DNA of 64,000 bases from Adiantum capillus-veneris (lineage: Eukaryota > Streptophyta > Polypodiopsida > Polypodiales > Pteridaceae). The notes below the pieces were generated by a model. The model was not told the DNA's origin, did no database searches, and saw only the letters and a program-made list of their open reading frames with translations. The translations under genes and the position numbers were made by a program. Below, piece after piece: positions 1-12,157 of the stretch (within the stretch, counting starts at the first letter, position 1; every line of letters starts with the position of its first letter). The stretch spans positions 76,777,884 through 76,841,883 of the forward strand of contig CM043944.1 in assembly GCA_014529385.2 (NCBI GenBank). The letters are read 5' to 3'.

Positions 1-404
1 TCGAACATCAATACTTGGCTCTCGCGATTAAACAACTTAATTGACCACTGAAAATTAAGAAGCTTACCCATGGTATTAATATTCGATCTCTAGTGCCTTT
101 CGACCGTCAAATTAGCGACCCCAGACTTGTTTAATCTTCTACCTTTACATCTGTTTATGCATTTGATTACATTGCAATTTAATGTTCATTGCTAACAAAT
201 TGTTTGAAATTCTTTTACCAATCAATTTGTCTACCTCAAACTGCATATGCTTTTTAAGAGAATGCAATTACTGTGCCAATGTTGTTTGATTTTGCAGTGA
301 CTGAAGAAGGCTAAGGACATTCATCTCAAATGCTCTTCCACCTCGACGAACCAGCTTCAACTCAATAGCTTCCGAGGACGGAATCTACATCAAGAAGGGG
401 GGCA
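1..404 (+). mobile_element. 3' internal end of a plus-strand LTR element
   Basis: No coding frame is visible here. The stretch ends in a purine run (aagaagggggg, about 392-402) directly before TGTTAAC, the usual arrangement of a polypurine tract and the start of a 3' LTR. I therefore read it as the untranslated 3' end of an element whose body lies left of the window. The superfamily cannot be decided; the TGTTA start is common in copia elements. Confidence 0.5.
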
Positions 405-703
405 TGTTAACCCTCACGGCTCACGGACACCCCATCACCTACGACGGACGTGTATTATGTATTCGGTAGAGTCAGGTACCGGGCTTGTCGGACCAATAGG
501 GAAAGGTAGAGTGATCGCCGATGAGAGGCGCACTTTAACTTGGACATTCAAGGGATTAGTTGGTTAAGCATGGGCGCCCAAGTGTGAATGGGGTGAGCTC
601 CTATAAAAGCCAACTAAACCTAATTTTTACTCATTCTCTCATTTGTGCAATAGAAGAGTGCTCTTGCTCCATCTCCATCTCCATCTTCTTCTTCTTCACC
701 TCC

Positions 704-751
<48 letters not shown>

Positions 752-1036
752 GAGAGTGTGTGTGCGATCGAGCATTACGAAGGCACGACGGCGGCGAGGC
801 GGTTGAGCGCGGCACGACTGCAGCTTCTTCTTCATCGCGGCGAGGAATCCACCGCGAAGGCGAGCGTAGAGCGGTGAGTGACACACCCTTTGCTTTCTTG
901 AGCTTGCTAGTTTAGGCTTGTTGTGTGCTTGGAGCCGTTTGTGGCTCGCACGCGGTGTATCGGCAAGTCCCTTGCTTCGACAGTGCAGCAAGGAGCGCAC
1001 AAGGGTCATGTCCTACCATCGACCATTGTTCAAAAC
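405..1036 (+). repeat. Probable 3' LTR (plus-strand element)
   Basis: It starts TGTTAACC right after a polypurine tract. It has a CCAAT-like stretch near 490 and a clear TATA box (CTATAAAAG, about 602), followed by a pyrimidine-rich leader and a (TG)n(GA)n tract at 704-752. The right edge is a guess: CAAAACA near 1036 is the nearest sequence ending in CA, and no second copy is in the window to fix it. The overlapping open frames at 560-1009 come from the microsatellite and are not genes. Confidence 0.5.
704..752 (+). repeat. (TG)n(GA)n microsatellite inside the LTR
   Basis: About 15 TG units run directly into about 9 GA units. The tract lies downstream of the TATA box, so it would be transcribed in the R/U5 leader. 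Other LTR families in this window also carry a GA/CT tract in the transcribed part of the LTR. Confidence 0.9.
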
Positions 1037-1039
1037 ATA

Positions 1040-1722
1040 CAAAGAATACATTATATTAGAATTTACAAGTACAATTACCCATAACAACCAAAACTAAAGG
1101 GCAATGCAAAAACACTTACAAAGTCGGCCTCAAATGATCCCCACCCGCCGCTCCCCAAGTGGTGCGAGCTCCCTGCCTCTACTCGTGCTTTGTCTGCATC
1201 CTTTTATTGCTTCCACTTGTCAGGATTCTCACATGCTTCTCGCTTTGCATTCTTCTAATCTTCTTTGGCCAACCAATCTAGCTTGTTCCACCCATGCTTT
1301 ATTGCTTTTTGCACTTCAAAACACTTGTGCTTTTAGTATTCACGCATTTGCACCTTCATCAGGTCTTCATTAAAGCACTCATCCCGATTTGACACAGGAA
1401 ACTCGTCATGCAGCATGTTGATGGCTCTATCTTTTAATTCATTTGGTACTTCACTCCAGGTGTTTAGTATGTAGTGTCGAAACACCTAAGAGCAAAGGCC
1501 GTGCATGCGTGATATCACCTTCTTGCCGTCGTCATCCAAGTTGATGATGCTATTGATGTCAATCGAGTACAGCAAGCCCTCTTGCCTATGATGCGTAAAC
1601 AAGGAGTGTCGATTGGGGTGACTCCTGGAGGAGTAGCTAGTGGTGTGTAGCCAGGAAGAGTCGATATTCGCACAAAACCTAGAGTAGAGGGTGATGTCTT
1701 GGGCTGGTGTGGGGGCGGGCAA
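1040..1722 (-). pseudogene. CACTA-type transposon remnant, downstream part
   Basis: On the minus strand, joined fragments read DDDGKKVISRMHGLCS, then (after one stop) VFRHYILNTWSEVPNELKD, then a basic Trp-rich stretch with several stops. This resembles the plant transposase-associated (Ptta/En/Spm) region of CACTA elements, where a W-x-x-V-P-x-x-[IL]-[KR]-[DE] pattern recurs. It follows the DUF4216-like segment in the expected order. Many stops make it clearly dead. The family call rests on pattern and order only. Confidence 0.45.
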
Positions 1723-2198
1723 AGAAGGGGAAGGTAAGGAGCCTCATCAACTACGAGGCAATGTCGAAGCATCAGCGGTGGCATCTCCACAGAAAGTAAC
1801 ACCACTAGAGCGTCGGTTCCTAGAAGAGTGTGTAGATTGTCTAGTCAACACCGAACTCTCAGAGCGTGCTTATCACTCTGAAGTAGTGGGAGATGCTGAA
1901 GGAGTGGAACGACTCGACGGTGCTCCAGAGCGATGATGCTCCTTGTACCACCTCCTCTGCTCTCGAGGTCCAAGGAAGAAAGAAATTGATCATCATGCAT
2001 ACCTACATTAATTTTTAAATACACAAACACTAAATATTAATGATGAATGGAGAAAAAAATTTGAACAAGCTATAATTTGATTGATGACAATTCAAATTTC
2101 ACAAGTATAGCATATAGACAAGAATGGATGAAAATCCACATAAATACAATATATATTATAAAAAGGAGAAAATTTTTGCAGATACAATGTTTATGGCT

Positions 2199-2934
2199 TT
2201 AAGAGGTCTCTCTGTCATCCTTACATAACTCAACATAACTCCCTATGTCTATATAGAGCTCTTTGTTTAGGCAGATGTCCTTCGTTTCATTTTGTAGGTC
2301 CTCCGCATGCATCCCATAGAGAGTACCAGTGCCAGGGTCGTCTAGCACCACCTCAATGACTTCCAAATCAGCATCCTCTCCGATCTCCTCCACTGATGCC
2401 ATTGTGATTGGCACATTGAAGCCCTCATATGTTCGTGCACTACGAGTGGCTACCTCTATGACATACCACTAGTTTGGTGCAGACTTTGTAGGATGAAATA
2501 CTACCTGCAAGAGCTACATAGCTTACATGAGTGTTTCTAGATCACTAGTCCTCTAAAGTCGGATGTTAAATATTTATAGACTTACTTGTTCACAATGCTT
2601 GGGTAGTATGAAAGTGTCTCGAAGTTCGGTCCATTTTTTTGGTTAAATCCACCTCAAGGAAACCTGACTCTCCTCTGCACACAGTATCGTTGCAACCCTC
2701 CATGTTTATCTTGAACCATTGCACGTCAAAAAAATCCACAAAAAATCCTCTATAATCGATCCTCAAAATCTCTTGCAGCATGCCAAAGTAAGTGAGTTTT
2801 GCCACCACAGGATCTACATCAAAAGACCGTCGTTGACAAAATTGTTTGAATATTTCCTTGATTCCACAATCTTGTGTAAAATTCTCTTTGTTGATCCATT
2901 CCACCATAAAATTTCAACCTTTACACCATGCTGA
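2199..2934 (-). pseudogene. DUF4216-like segment of a CACTA (En/Spm) element
   Basis: The minus-strand frame contains AKLTYFGMLQEILRIDYRGF then a hydrophobic FFVDFFDVQWFKI stretch, which matches the layout of DUF4216 (Y-F/Y-G-x-L-x-E-I-x-x-[LI]-D-Y-x-G-F followed by V-x-x-F-x-C-x-W-F). DUF4216 is a domain of plant CACTA transposon proteins. A short gap with a stop at the end of the domain is followed by WYVIEVATRSARTYEGF and an acidic tail (EEIGEDADLEVIEVV) ending near 2199. There are at least two in-frame stops. CACTA ends and 3-bp flanks were not found, so this is a fragment. Confidence 0.6.
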
Positions 2935-3467
2935 TATGTATGACTTATACTACAACCGACAAAGTTTATCAGTGGCCATCCAAACATCTAGAAAGCCACG
3001 ACTCGTACATTGCAAACTTACCTTGGTCGTGCAACCACAAGAGTACTCCCACTCCTCCTTTATCACTAGTTCACCACACGGTTGTGTGCTTTACAATTGG
3101 TTGTGCAACCATCTTAAGCTCATGAATGTTGGTAGGCTCTCAAGACCTGTCGAATAATGCATCAATGGTCATCTTTCCCATCTCCACTTGATTTGTGCCC
3201 TTTGTCGCTCTTGCTTTGCATCCTCGTAATATGAAATCCACTTTTGTATCACTGGATTGTAAAGCATGCAGAATCAATTGATCTTAGCCTCTAGATCTTC
3301 CATCATTTTTTTTCAACAACAAGATTGCACATGACAATCCCAGATATACGCTCATCATCTATGCTTTGCCATAGCATGTCTTGGGCATTATCAAATCCGT
3401 CTAGCCACTCTCCAATGTAAACTAGGGACTTTGCTTTGAACATGAGTGTTTATGTCTATTGTATAAG
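2935..3467 (-). other. Unassigned stretch with a short open minus-strand frame
   Basis: A minus-strand frame can be read in about 3405-3175 with one stop. It is rich in charged residues (WLDGFDNAQDMLWQSIDDER, then KWISYYEDAKQERQRAQIKW). I do not recognise it. It may be an upstream exon of the CACTA remnant next to it. No repeats or RNA genes are visible. Confidence 0.3.
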
Positions 3468-4129
<662 letters not shown>

Positions 4130-4289
4130 GAAATGAAATGCTATATTAAACGTCTTTAAAATTTCAAAATGATTTATGAGACCAATTCGATAAACGTCTT
4201 GTGGATCTAATATATTGTCTATGTTGTCCAAGAAAATAGTGCATCAATCGGTGAAGAGCTCTGAGAGAGGGAAAGAGAGATAGAGAGAG

Positions 4290-4423
4290 AGAGTCAACAT
4301 AGGTTTAAGTTTTAGTTTTTATATGTAAGTTAGAGTTTAGGTTTAGATTTAATATTAGAGATTTGGGGTTAGGTTTAGGATTTAACTCAAGATTTAAGGT
4401 TTTGAGCTGAAGAAGAGGCCTAA

Positions 4424-4486
<63 letters not shown>

Positions 4487-4648
4487 GAGCTTAAAGGTGA
4501 TTGAAGCTAGTTACATTTGGAATGTTCAAAGTGTAGACACCAACACAAGCTACCGAAAGCATTCTCCTTCTGTTGAGCTTGAGTGATGGAAGTGAAAAGT
4601 GGATAACTCGGGACTTTCACAACGTATCAAGTTGGCTTGTGTGTGTGT

Positions 4649-4684
<36 letters not shown>
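4290..4684. repeat. Degenerate TTTAGGG-like stretch and (CT)n, (GA)n tracts
   Basis: From about 4300 to 4405 the sequence is a loose run of TTTAG/TTAGG words (for example GTTTAGGTTTAG and GGGGTTAGGTTTAGG). This resembles the plant telomere repeat but is not periodic. It is followed by about 30 CT units (4422-4483) and, after 170 bp, about 17 GA units (4649-4684). No gene is seen. Confidence 0.7.
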
Positions 4685-4687
<3 letters not shown>

Positions 4688-5984
4688 GATTAGATTTTGG
4701 ATTTAGTTTCTATATTAACGTTTAGCTTCAAGATTATGGTTTAAATTTAGAGTTAGGTTTATGGTAATCCCTCTCTTCCTCTCCATAGATGTGACATTAA
4801 GTTGGAAAGCTTTCAATGGCATGATACTCAGAATGGAGGCAGACATGTAATGTGCATAGTAATCCCTCAAATAAGGAGCTCTTGTGAAGAGATGCTAAGG
4901 TGTTGTGAATTGCTACAGCTGAACAAGAGGCAAAGGGGTTTTGTCCACTACATACATTGTCATGGAGACGTGGGTGTGTAGATTTCTCGTACCCACAAAT
5001 ATAGGCACTGAACAATAAAGACGAGATTATAACCCGATGGTTCTGATCTTCATGACCCTCTAGACCACGGTATATGGGGATCGGACATGGCTAAAGAATT
5101 TGAGGTAGTTTGCAGTGTGATCTATGGTTTCTTGATTGTGAGGGAGATTAAGATGGACTGAGATAAGATATGGATGGATGTTATTTGTACACATGAATTC
5201 TCCTCATCTTGTAGCCTATCATCTTCTACTACTTTCCCCTTCTTATTTTGAGTCGTCTCGGATGAAAGGTTGTGCAATGTGCATGAGCGGTAACATTGTG
5301 TGTATGCAAGGCCATGTAATGTGGAACTATTATGTGAATGGAAGGGATGCATGGGGTAACACTATGCTATGCCATATGTGGATATTGAATTTTTCATTCA
5401 ATGGCATTTGCTATCAAGGATCCATCTATACGATGTGGTCCGAACAAAGGTGTTTGAAGATGTCGTGCACTTTCTTGGATTGTGAAAGTACTTGCGTTAA
5501 GCTTTTCCTTGTCTTTGGAATCTTTGGTACCCACTTGTACCTGGTAGTTGTGGTTGGTGGAGACTGCTAAGTTTGTTGTCAAATCGGTTGTTTCAATTTC
5601 CATCGCCAAGTTGTCTTTGTTGGTTGGGGTTGGTTGGGTGGTGTTCGCTTGGAAATCCAATGATACCTGGGTGGGCTTGCTTTATGTTTCTACTATTGTT
5701 TTGGTAGCCACTGCCAAGTAAAAATGCATTGAGGTTGTTGATATTTTGTGGGAGAACTCTGTCTTTTTTCTCTAGTTTCCATTTGTGGATCGGTTGGGTT
5801 GGGTATCCATATCTCCTTAGGTTTGTTGGCCATGATTAATTTTTTCACCCTTACCTGCCCGGTTGATTGTCCATTGAAGTGCTATACATGCATAGGTGTC
5901 ATCACTTGCTATGGATCTGTAACAATGGACTGAACTTCCCACTTGTGATCATTTTGTGCCAATGGAGTGACATCCAAAGTGTCA
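4685..5984. other. No recognisable gene
   Basis: Short open frames on both strands (for example minus-strand 5394-5660, Thr/Asn-rich) show no motif I recognise. On the minus strand this DNA lies downstream of the retropepsin remnant at 5985-6365 and could be more of the same decayed element. No repeats above background. Confidence 0.5.
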
Positions 5985-6365
5985 TTAAGTTTGAACTTTA
6001 AGGCAACCTCTTATCAATCCGGAACTGCTTTATATATCCACATCCAAGGAACACCTAAGATGGCTGCTTCATTGAGATTGTTTTCTGTCATGACATGAAA
6101 GTGATGTGGACATTAATGATTGTCAATATTGATTTACACACTGGCTTGGCCTAAGCTGGCTATCTTTCTGTGATTTGTAGCCTTGAGCTCTATTTAATTT
6201 TTTGTTAATGGGACATCTGTCATCTTCATGTACGTAGAATATTTGATGACATTGGCTCTAGCTCCTGTGTCCAGTTTGATGCATACATCCATGCCTTGAA
6301 GCCAATTTTTCTCTACCTGAATTGCTTCAATTTGAGGAGGTGCCATTTTAGGTGATAAAATTTAC
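5985..6365 (-). pseudogene. Retropepsin-like (aspartic protease) remnant
   Basis: The minus strand reads VCIKLDTGARANVIKY, carrying the retropepsin active-site pattern L-D-T-G-A, preceded by QGMD and followed by STYMKMTDVPLTKK. Further on comes AAILGVPWMWIYKAV, which fits the I-L-G-x-P-W sequence that closes a retroviral-type protease. Stops and a frame change interrupt it. The LDTGA-x-x-NVI form differs from the DSGA form of the other gypsy proteases here (13.7 and 63.5 kb), so it should come from a different lineage. It lies just downstream of a gypsy integrase end on the same strand, probably by insertion or recombination. Confidence 0.5.
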
Positions 6366-6421
6366 ACATTGTTCTGTTCTTCTTTGCACTTTAGAATCTA
6401 CAAGTTAGATTTCTCCTGAGC

Positions 6422-6778
6422 CTATGCTTGTATATCCTGGGCTTCCTTCTTCCTTTCAGCTGCTTTGTGGATATTTTCTAGCATTTTTGTGGTTAGTGGT
6501 AGATGACATTTCTTCAACCTGCATCTACTTATCCAACTGGACATCTCTTCTCCCTCTAATGTTGCAAGCTTTATGGCTCCACTTGATGATATATTGTGAC
6601 TCATAAATGGACCATTATTTTTCTTCTTTAGTTTCTTGGAGTATTGTTTAAAGGTGTACGCCAATACATAGTCTCCCTTTTTGAGCTCCTTGTTGATTAG
6701 ATAATGATCATGAAATTCCTTCATGCATTTTTTTTGAACAAAAATATCTGCAATAGCTCGTAAGCATGTCTCATCTAG
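6422..6778 (-). pseudogene. Gypsy-1 integrase C-terminal end (left fragment)
   Basis: This is the C-terminal part of a Ty3/gypsy integrase on the minus strand. LDETCLRAIADIF, then the KGDYVLAYTFKQ motif (the K-x-G-D-x-V-L barrel strand of the integrase C-terminal domain), NGPFMSHNISSSGAIKLATL (the G-P-[FY]-x-V...G-[AS]-x-x-L strand pair), and WISRCRLKKCHLP (the final G/R-L-K-x-[YH] element). The frame is uninterrupted within the fragment. It joins exactly to the minus-strand frame beyond 10262 (HELLERVHILEN | LDETCLRA) once the chromovirus and one CTAG copy are removed. Confidence 0.75.
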
Positions 6779-7665
6779 TGTCATAAAATCTAACATCTAA
6801 CCTACCCAAATGATTTTCTCCTGTAAAATGATCATTTAATGAAGGAAATAAACGGGAACAAGGGTTAGAATATAGACATGTGCTTACAAATCTATCTCAA
6901 CATGGGGCCAATGTTAAAGGAGTCCAATGAGAGATGGTCTGTCAAAGAGCAAGGCTAGCCAATGGAGCTTAAAGACCTTAGGTTTAGCTTCATTAAAGAC
7001 CTCCAAAGGTTAGTGTTAAAAGTCCTTTAACCTTAGGTAAGCTAGTGCTAATCTTGAGGTTGGATCCCGGCCCAAGCTTGAGGTGCTTATTGTGCTTGCT
7101 GACTAAGGTGCTTGAGGTGCTTGTCATGATTGCTGAATAAGGTGCTTGAGGTGCTTCTCGTGCTTGCTGACTAAGGTGCTTAATGTGCTTGAGGAGCTTA
7201 ATGACTAAGATGCTAAAGTGCTCCATGACTACGTGTTTGAGGGGGTAGAGTGTTCAAAAAGTCAAAGAATATACTCATGAGGGGGCAAGCCCTCTTTGTA
7301 GGAGCTAGAGAGAGGACACACACACCCTCACATAGGGCAACCTTGGTACAAAGAAAGCAACTAGGACACTTGTCAAGCTCCTTTTCATGTTGCCTTCATG
7401 TTGTGCCTAAAGCCTATTGGTTGGTCTCCCAAGGGGTCCAATCATAATTTAGTTAATTAAATTAATTGTTTATGTATTTATCAAGTGATTTCTCTCAAAG
7501 GTGAAAGGGGGACACTTGTCCCAAGGCTAGCATGCTTGCTTGATATTCACTCGGCATGTAATTGGCTAGGCTTGCAGTGGTCCAATGAGATTTCACATTG
7601 AGCTAGAAGAGGGGGTCGACCAAAGGAAGGAGAGGGCTAGCTGGGGGGGTATACTCCCCCCCCCC
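6779..7665 (+). repeat. Left LTR of chromovirus, 3'-truncated
   Basis: It aligns with 8704-9530 from TGTCATAAAATC through an array of about 34-bp units (CTTGAGGTGCTT...GACTAAGGTG, 7078-7210) to a G-run/C-run near 7642-7665. It then jumps into integrase coding sequence. The deletion breakpoint lies in the C-run, which suggests microhomology or slippage. Confidence 0.85.
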
Positions 7666-7686
7666 TGCATACAATAATACTATCCA

Positions 7687-8357
7687 CACTTCTTCGAGAA
7701 AAGCACCTTTTGAAATTATTAAGGGAAGACCTAAAAGTCCCTTGCTACTTAAAGTACATAGGAAGATCTTCGCAGTCGATGAGTATAGCCGTGACCTACA
7801 AGAATCTTTTCAAAAGATTAAGGAGGCTATATCCATCTCTCAACAAAAGGAAAAAAGCTATTGATGATAAGCACAAAAGGGCCTTAACATTTAAAGAAAA
7901 TGATTGGGTCTTACTTAAGTTTCCCAAGGCCTGATTGAGGCAAACGACGGGCAAAAATCCTACTGGCCATCAAAAGTATTATGCTAAACTAGCAAAAAGA
8001 TACTATGGTCCTTTTCAAATCTTGAAGCCAATCAATGAGATGGTTTATCAACTCAAGTTGTCCAACCATTCACTCATACACAACACTTTTCATGTGAGCC
8101 TACATAAGCCCTACGAAGGAGCGCCACCAAGTGAACCAATTATTGAAGACCCTCTCAAAATCAAAGACCAAGAATAAGTGCTATAGACAGAAGCTATCCT
8201 TGGACATGAAGACAAGGTACTAGGACATGGTAAGATTATCCGATAATATCTTATTAAGTTCAAAAATTATCCTTTTGAAGATACTAGATGGATGCAAGGA
8301 ATACAGCTTAAGGATAATATGAACCTTGTCAATGCTTACAATGCTACATTAGAGTAA
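7687..8357 (+). pseudogene. Chromoviral integrase C-terminus plus chromodomain
   Basis: The frame opens with YNNTIHTSSRKAPFEIIKG, the end of the integrase core. It continues with a basic helix region, ENDWVLLKFPKA, YYGPFQILKPINEMVYQLKL (integrase C-terminal barrel) and IHNTFHVSLHKPYEG. After two stops it reads ILGHEDKVLGHGKII then YLIKFKNYPFEDTRWM, the Y-L-[VI]-[RK]-[WF]-K-x-[YL]-x-x-x-[ED]-x-[TS]-W pattern of a chromodomain, which targets integration to modified chromatin. Three stop codons (near 7932, 8175 and 8240) show it is dead. Confidence 0.8.
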
Positions 8358-8703
8358 GAAAAAATTAAAAAATTGCTTTTTAATGATCAATATGTTTGTC
8401 TTATTAGACTAATTCTCTTTTTATTGTGCACAAATTTAAATAGTATGCATGATTTCAATCATGTTTGTGATGAAGACGTCTCTCAAACATAGAATCTGTC
8501 ACTCTATTTTGGGAGAATTAAATGGACTAAATAGTAGACATGCTTGCGGCAACTGTCTCTCAAGCACCAAATGGATTAGTCATCCATTTTGGAATGATGT
8601 CGTAGGGTAAAAAGGGATCCTCTACCCACTAAGAAACATTGACTAATGACTAATATCTTCTATCTCATAGTCAAGGATGACTATGATTTCAAGAGAGAGG
8701 CAA

Positions 8704-9534
8704 TGTCATAAAATCTAATATCTAACCTACCCAAATGATTTTCTCATATTAAACTGATCATTTAATGTGGTAGAATAAACGAGAACAAGGGTTAGATTAT
8801 AGACATGTGCTTACAGATCTATCTCAGCATGGGGCCAATGGTAGAGGGGTCCAAATGAGAGATGGCCTGTCAAACAGCAAGGCTAGCCAATGGATCTTAA
8901 AGACCTCCAAAGGCTAGTGTTAAAAGTACTTTGACCTTAGGCAAGCTAGGGCTGATCTTGAGGTGGGAACCCGGCCCAAGATTAAGGTGCTTGTCGTGCT
9001 TGGTGACTAAGGTGCTTGAGGTGCTTGCTGACTAAGGTGCTTAAGGTTCTTGAGGTGCTTAATGACTAAGGTGCTAAGGTGATCCATGACTAAGGTGTTT
9101 GAGGGGGTAAGGTGTTCAAAAAGTCAAAGCATATCCCTACTCATGATGAGGGGGCGATCCCTCTTTGTAGGAGATAGAGAAAGAACCCACACACCCTCAT
9201 ACAAGACAACCTTGGTACAAAGAAAGCAACTAGGACACTTGTCAAGCTCCTCTTCATGCTGCATTCATGTTGTGCCTAAAGCCTATTGGTTGGCCTCTCA
9301 AGGGGTCCAATCATAGTAGTTAATTAAATAAAAATTTTATGCATTTTATCAATTCCTCTCTCTATCAAAGGGGAAAGGGGGACACTTGTCCCAAGAATAG
9401 CATGCTTGCTTGATATGCACTCTACATGTGATTGGCCAGGTTTGTAGGGGTCCAATGAGATTTCATATTGAGATAGAAGAGGGGGTCGACCAAAGCAAGG
9501 AGGGGGCTAGCTTGGGGGGTAACCCCCCCCCCCC

Positions 9535-9571
<37 letters not shown>

Positions 9572-10258
9572 TCATTGTGTGAGTCGCAAAGTGCAACAGC
9601 TCTATCTCCTTCTCCAAGCTAGTAGAGAATTTGAGAGCCTACACCAATACTCTTGGCTATGGAATGCAAATCCAACCAAGAGCCAATGCTTAAGCTTTCC
9701 ATATTCTCCATCGTCATTACTATGCTATTATGTATGCTAAGCAAGAAGAGTGATGATAAGTGAGGAGCTATTTATTTCTCCTATTAATGTTTCTTATTCC
9801 TCTTCCCTACCCTCATTCCCCGCTAGCTCTCTACACCTTTAAAGGTGTTTGAGGCCTTGGGACTGAGACTGGGGATGGTTAATGATTTTTACAAGTCTAT
9901 GTTATGATCGTGATGCATGAAGCTTTCCATGTTCATTGCATCACCTAGGTCACAAGGAACACAAAGATTGTATTGTACCAAGTATTTCTGGATGGGAGAA
10001 TCTATAATACAAAAGCCTATTGGATGGGGACCCCCCCCCAGCTCCACATAAATCCGGTCCTCAACTGCTGTCAAGTTCTCTAAACTCTCTCTCCGTCTTG
10101 CAAAAGTATTGTTCATGCCAATATAGTTAAGCACTATGGTTATGTTTCTATCGTTAATTAAGTTCACCCTCTATGTTCACAAAGTAGTCTCACAAAAATT
10201 CTCACTCTATTTCTCTTAATTCCGCTATCCTCAAATTTCATAGGCCATATCCATTACA
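8704..10258 (+). repeat. Right (complete) LTR of chromovirus, 1555 bp
   Basis: It begins TGTCATAAAATC after a polypurine tract and ends ATTACA before the CTAG flank. It contains the GGTGCTT-rich minisatellite (about 8985-9085), a G-run/C-run and an (AC)15 tract (9537-9567). The minus-strand open frame at 9889-10167 lies wholly inside it and is not a gene. Confidence 0.85.
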
Positions 10259-10262
10259 CTAG

Positions 10263-10805
10263 ATTCTCAAGGATATGTACCCTTTCTAGCAGCTCATGAC
10301 CTATCCATTCTATGTCTTTGGCTGATTGAAGCGTCAAGATCAAGAAGTCTATGGGCAAGAAATACGGAATTAAGTCCATACACCATGTTAAAATTTTTGT
10401 TGTTACAATTGAATTTTTCTAAGATACTTTGTATGCCCAAAAAGATGAATGTAGCTTTTGGTCCCAATCCGCTCTCAATTCACTCACCATCTTTGTGAGC
10501 ACTGTGCATAGGATTTTGTTCATTCTCTCAGCTTGTCCATGAGCTTGAGGGTGATATGTTAAGAAAATTGTATAATATATACATGGATTTAATCTTGATT
10601 TAATGTATTCTGTGTGAATCAATTTCGAAGTGTTGGAAATCATCCCCAAAGACATTATTTCCATGTATTGGACACTATGATGTAGTGAGCATGTGTATGA
10701 TATGCTAGAGGTGTTACAGGCCCGACAAAATCTATCTACAACATAAATCATTCCTAACCCTTCTCTCTCCGTGGTCGTGCATAAAAAACTCAATCTCTCC
10801 TTCAA
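10263..10805 (-). pseudogene. Gypsy-1 integrase core, right fragment
   Basis: The minus strand reads LTYHPQAHGQAERMNK, the integrase catalytic-core pattern Y-H-P-Q-x-x-G-Q-x-E-x-x-N with the catalytic Glu. It is followed by DWDQKLHSSFWAYKVS, NMVYGLNSVFLAH (the P-F-x-L-V-Y-G element) and the HELLERVHILEN segment that continues at 6778 across the inserted chromovirus. The upstream zinc-finger part is not preserved. Several stops. Confidence 0.7.
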
Positions 10806-11900
10806 TGTCTATAATGATTTTTCACATTCATCGGTCCACTCAAATTTCATGATAAGAGAGTAGAGAAGTTTGGCAATAACCACATACATATAGATGAATC
10901 GTCTACAGTATCCATAATGGCCCATGAATCCTTCTACCTCCCTAGTTTTCATAGGTCTTGGTAGAGCAACAATCACTTGAATTTTCTTGAGATCCATAGA
11001 AATACGATTTTTGGACACAATAATGTGCCCCAAAATTTTTCCTTGTCTTACCATGAAGACACATTTTTTCGGATTTAGACCGATAAATAATTCTACACTT
11101 TTTCAAAGATCTTTTTGAAGTGCTCTATTGCTCATTTTTCAATAGATAATGTACGTATAAATTGTCCATGTAAATATCTAAGAATTGTTTAGATACCCCT
11201 TAAAAGAATGAATCATCAACCTTTGAAATGTGGTAGGTGTATTAGTTAAGACAAATGACATTACTTTATAAGAAAATATGCCTCATTCTATATCAAAATT
11301 TGTCTTCTGCTGATTCTTTGGCTTTATAGCAAGTTGGTTATTGCTTTAAAAGGCATCAAGAAAGCTATAAACTTACTTTCTTGTAATTTGTTGTATCACA
11401 TGATCCATAATAGGCAGGGCATAGTTGTCTCTTATCATAGTTGCATTTACCTGCTTGAGATTCACACACGTGAAACTTTCCATTCTTCTTGGATACTACC
11501 ACAATTAGAGAAAACCAATTTGTGTGTTAAATCTCATAGATAAACTCCACTTTTTTTGTCTATATCCTCCTTGATCTTCTTTGCAAAGGTTTCATTATAT
11601 GTATAGGGATGTTGTTTGCGGGGTTTTCCATCACTCTAAGGGGTATGGTGTGTTGAAAAATGTCTAAGAATACACCCTTAAGATCTTTGTATGACCATGA
11701 AAACACGTCTCTATATTCTTTGAGTGTGGCTATCAAGAGCTAGTCTTCCTCCTATGTGAGTTAAGTAGCAATATATACCAGCTTTGATTCCTCTCTTGGT
11801 TCAACTAAGTCTATACGTTTGGCTTTCTTTGGCTCTGTAAGTTCCCGTACCAGTTGTTGAACCACAATCTTTTGATCTTGTATCGTGTATTGCTTGTAGT
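10806..11900 (-). pseudogene. Gypsy-1 reverse transcriptase
   Basis: The order is that of Ty3/gypsy pol. LKEYRDVFSWSYKDLKG leads into RT, then a degraded WFSLIVVVSKKNGKF, VMSFVLTNTPTTFQRLM (motif P-F-G-L-x-N-A-P-x-T-F-Q), and LNPKKCVFMVRQGKILGHII, SKNRISMDLKKIQVI and GFMGHYGYCRRFI (thumb/connection). The GHYGYCRRFI form is like that of Tat/Athila elements. The catalytic Y-x-D-D is lost in a stop-rich part near 11170. Numerous stops. Confidence 0.7.
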
Positions 11901-12157
11901 GAGAGGGTGCATCAAATCAATCTGAGTCTGAGTCTTCTGCAATCTCCATCTCGGTTAACCAAACCTCTTTCAAGGTTTTCTTCAATTTTTGATAACTTGT
12001 TTTTGCTTAGTTTTTGTTATTCTATATGAAGTTTCAATTGGCTTTGATTTTTGTTTTGCTTTGTTTCTTAGATTTTTCCTTGTTGAAGCAAGTATTGTAT
12101 ATATCCACGTGTGATCTTGTCCTTGACACAATTTGCTACTCCTACGAGCATCAAATA

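Larger units (their letters stand above)
6779..10258 (+). mobile_element. Chromovirus (Ty3/gypsy) with a large internal deletion, inserted in gypsy-1 integrase
   Basis: Two direct LTR copies start TGTCATAAAATCTAA (6779 and 8704). The right copy follows a polypurine tract (AAGAGAGAGGCAA, 8691-8703) and ends in CA at 10258. Flanks are CTAG (6775-6778) and CTAG (10259-10262), a 4-bp target duplication. Removing the element and one CTAG restores the gypsy-1 integrase frame. Only the integrase end and chromodomain remain between the LTRs. The left LTR is cut off in a poly-C run near 7665, so a deletion removed the end of the left LTR, the primer site, gag, protease, RT and most of integrase. Confidence 0.85.

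Noticed and set aside
9889-10167. 92-codon minus-strand open frame
   Set aside because: It lies wholly inside the chromovirus right LTR, whose ends are fixed by the CTAG flanks and by restored gypsy-1 coding.
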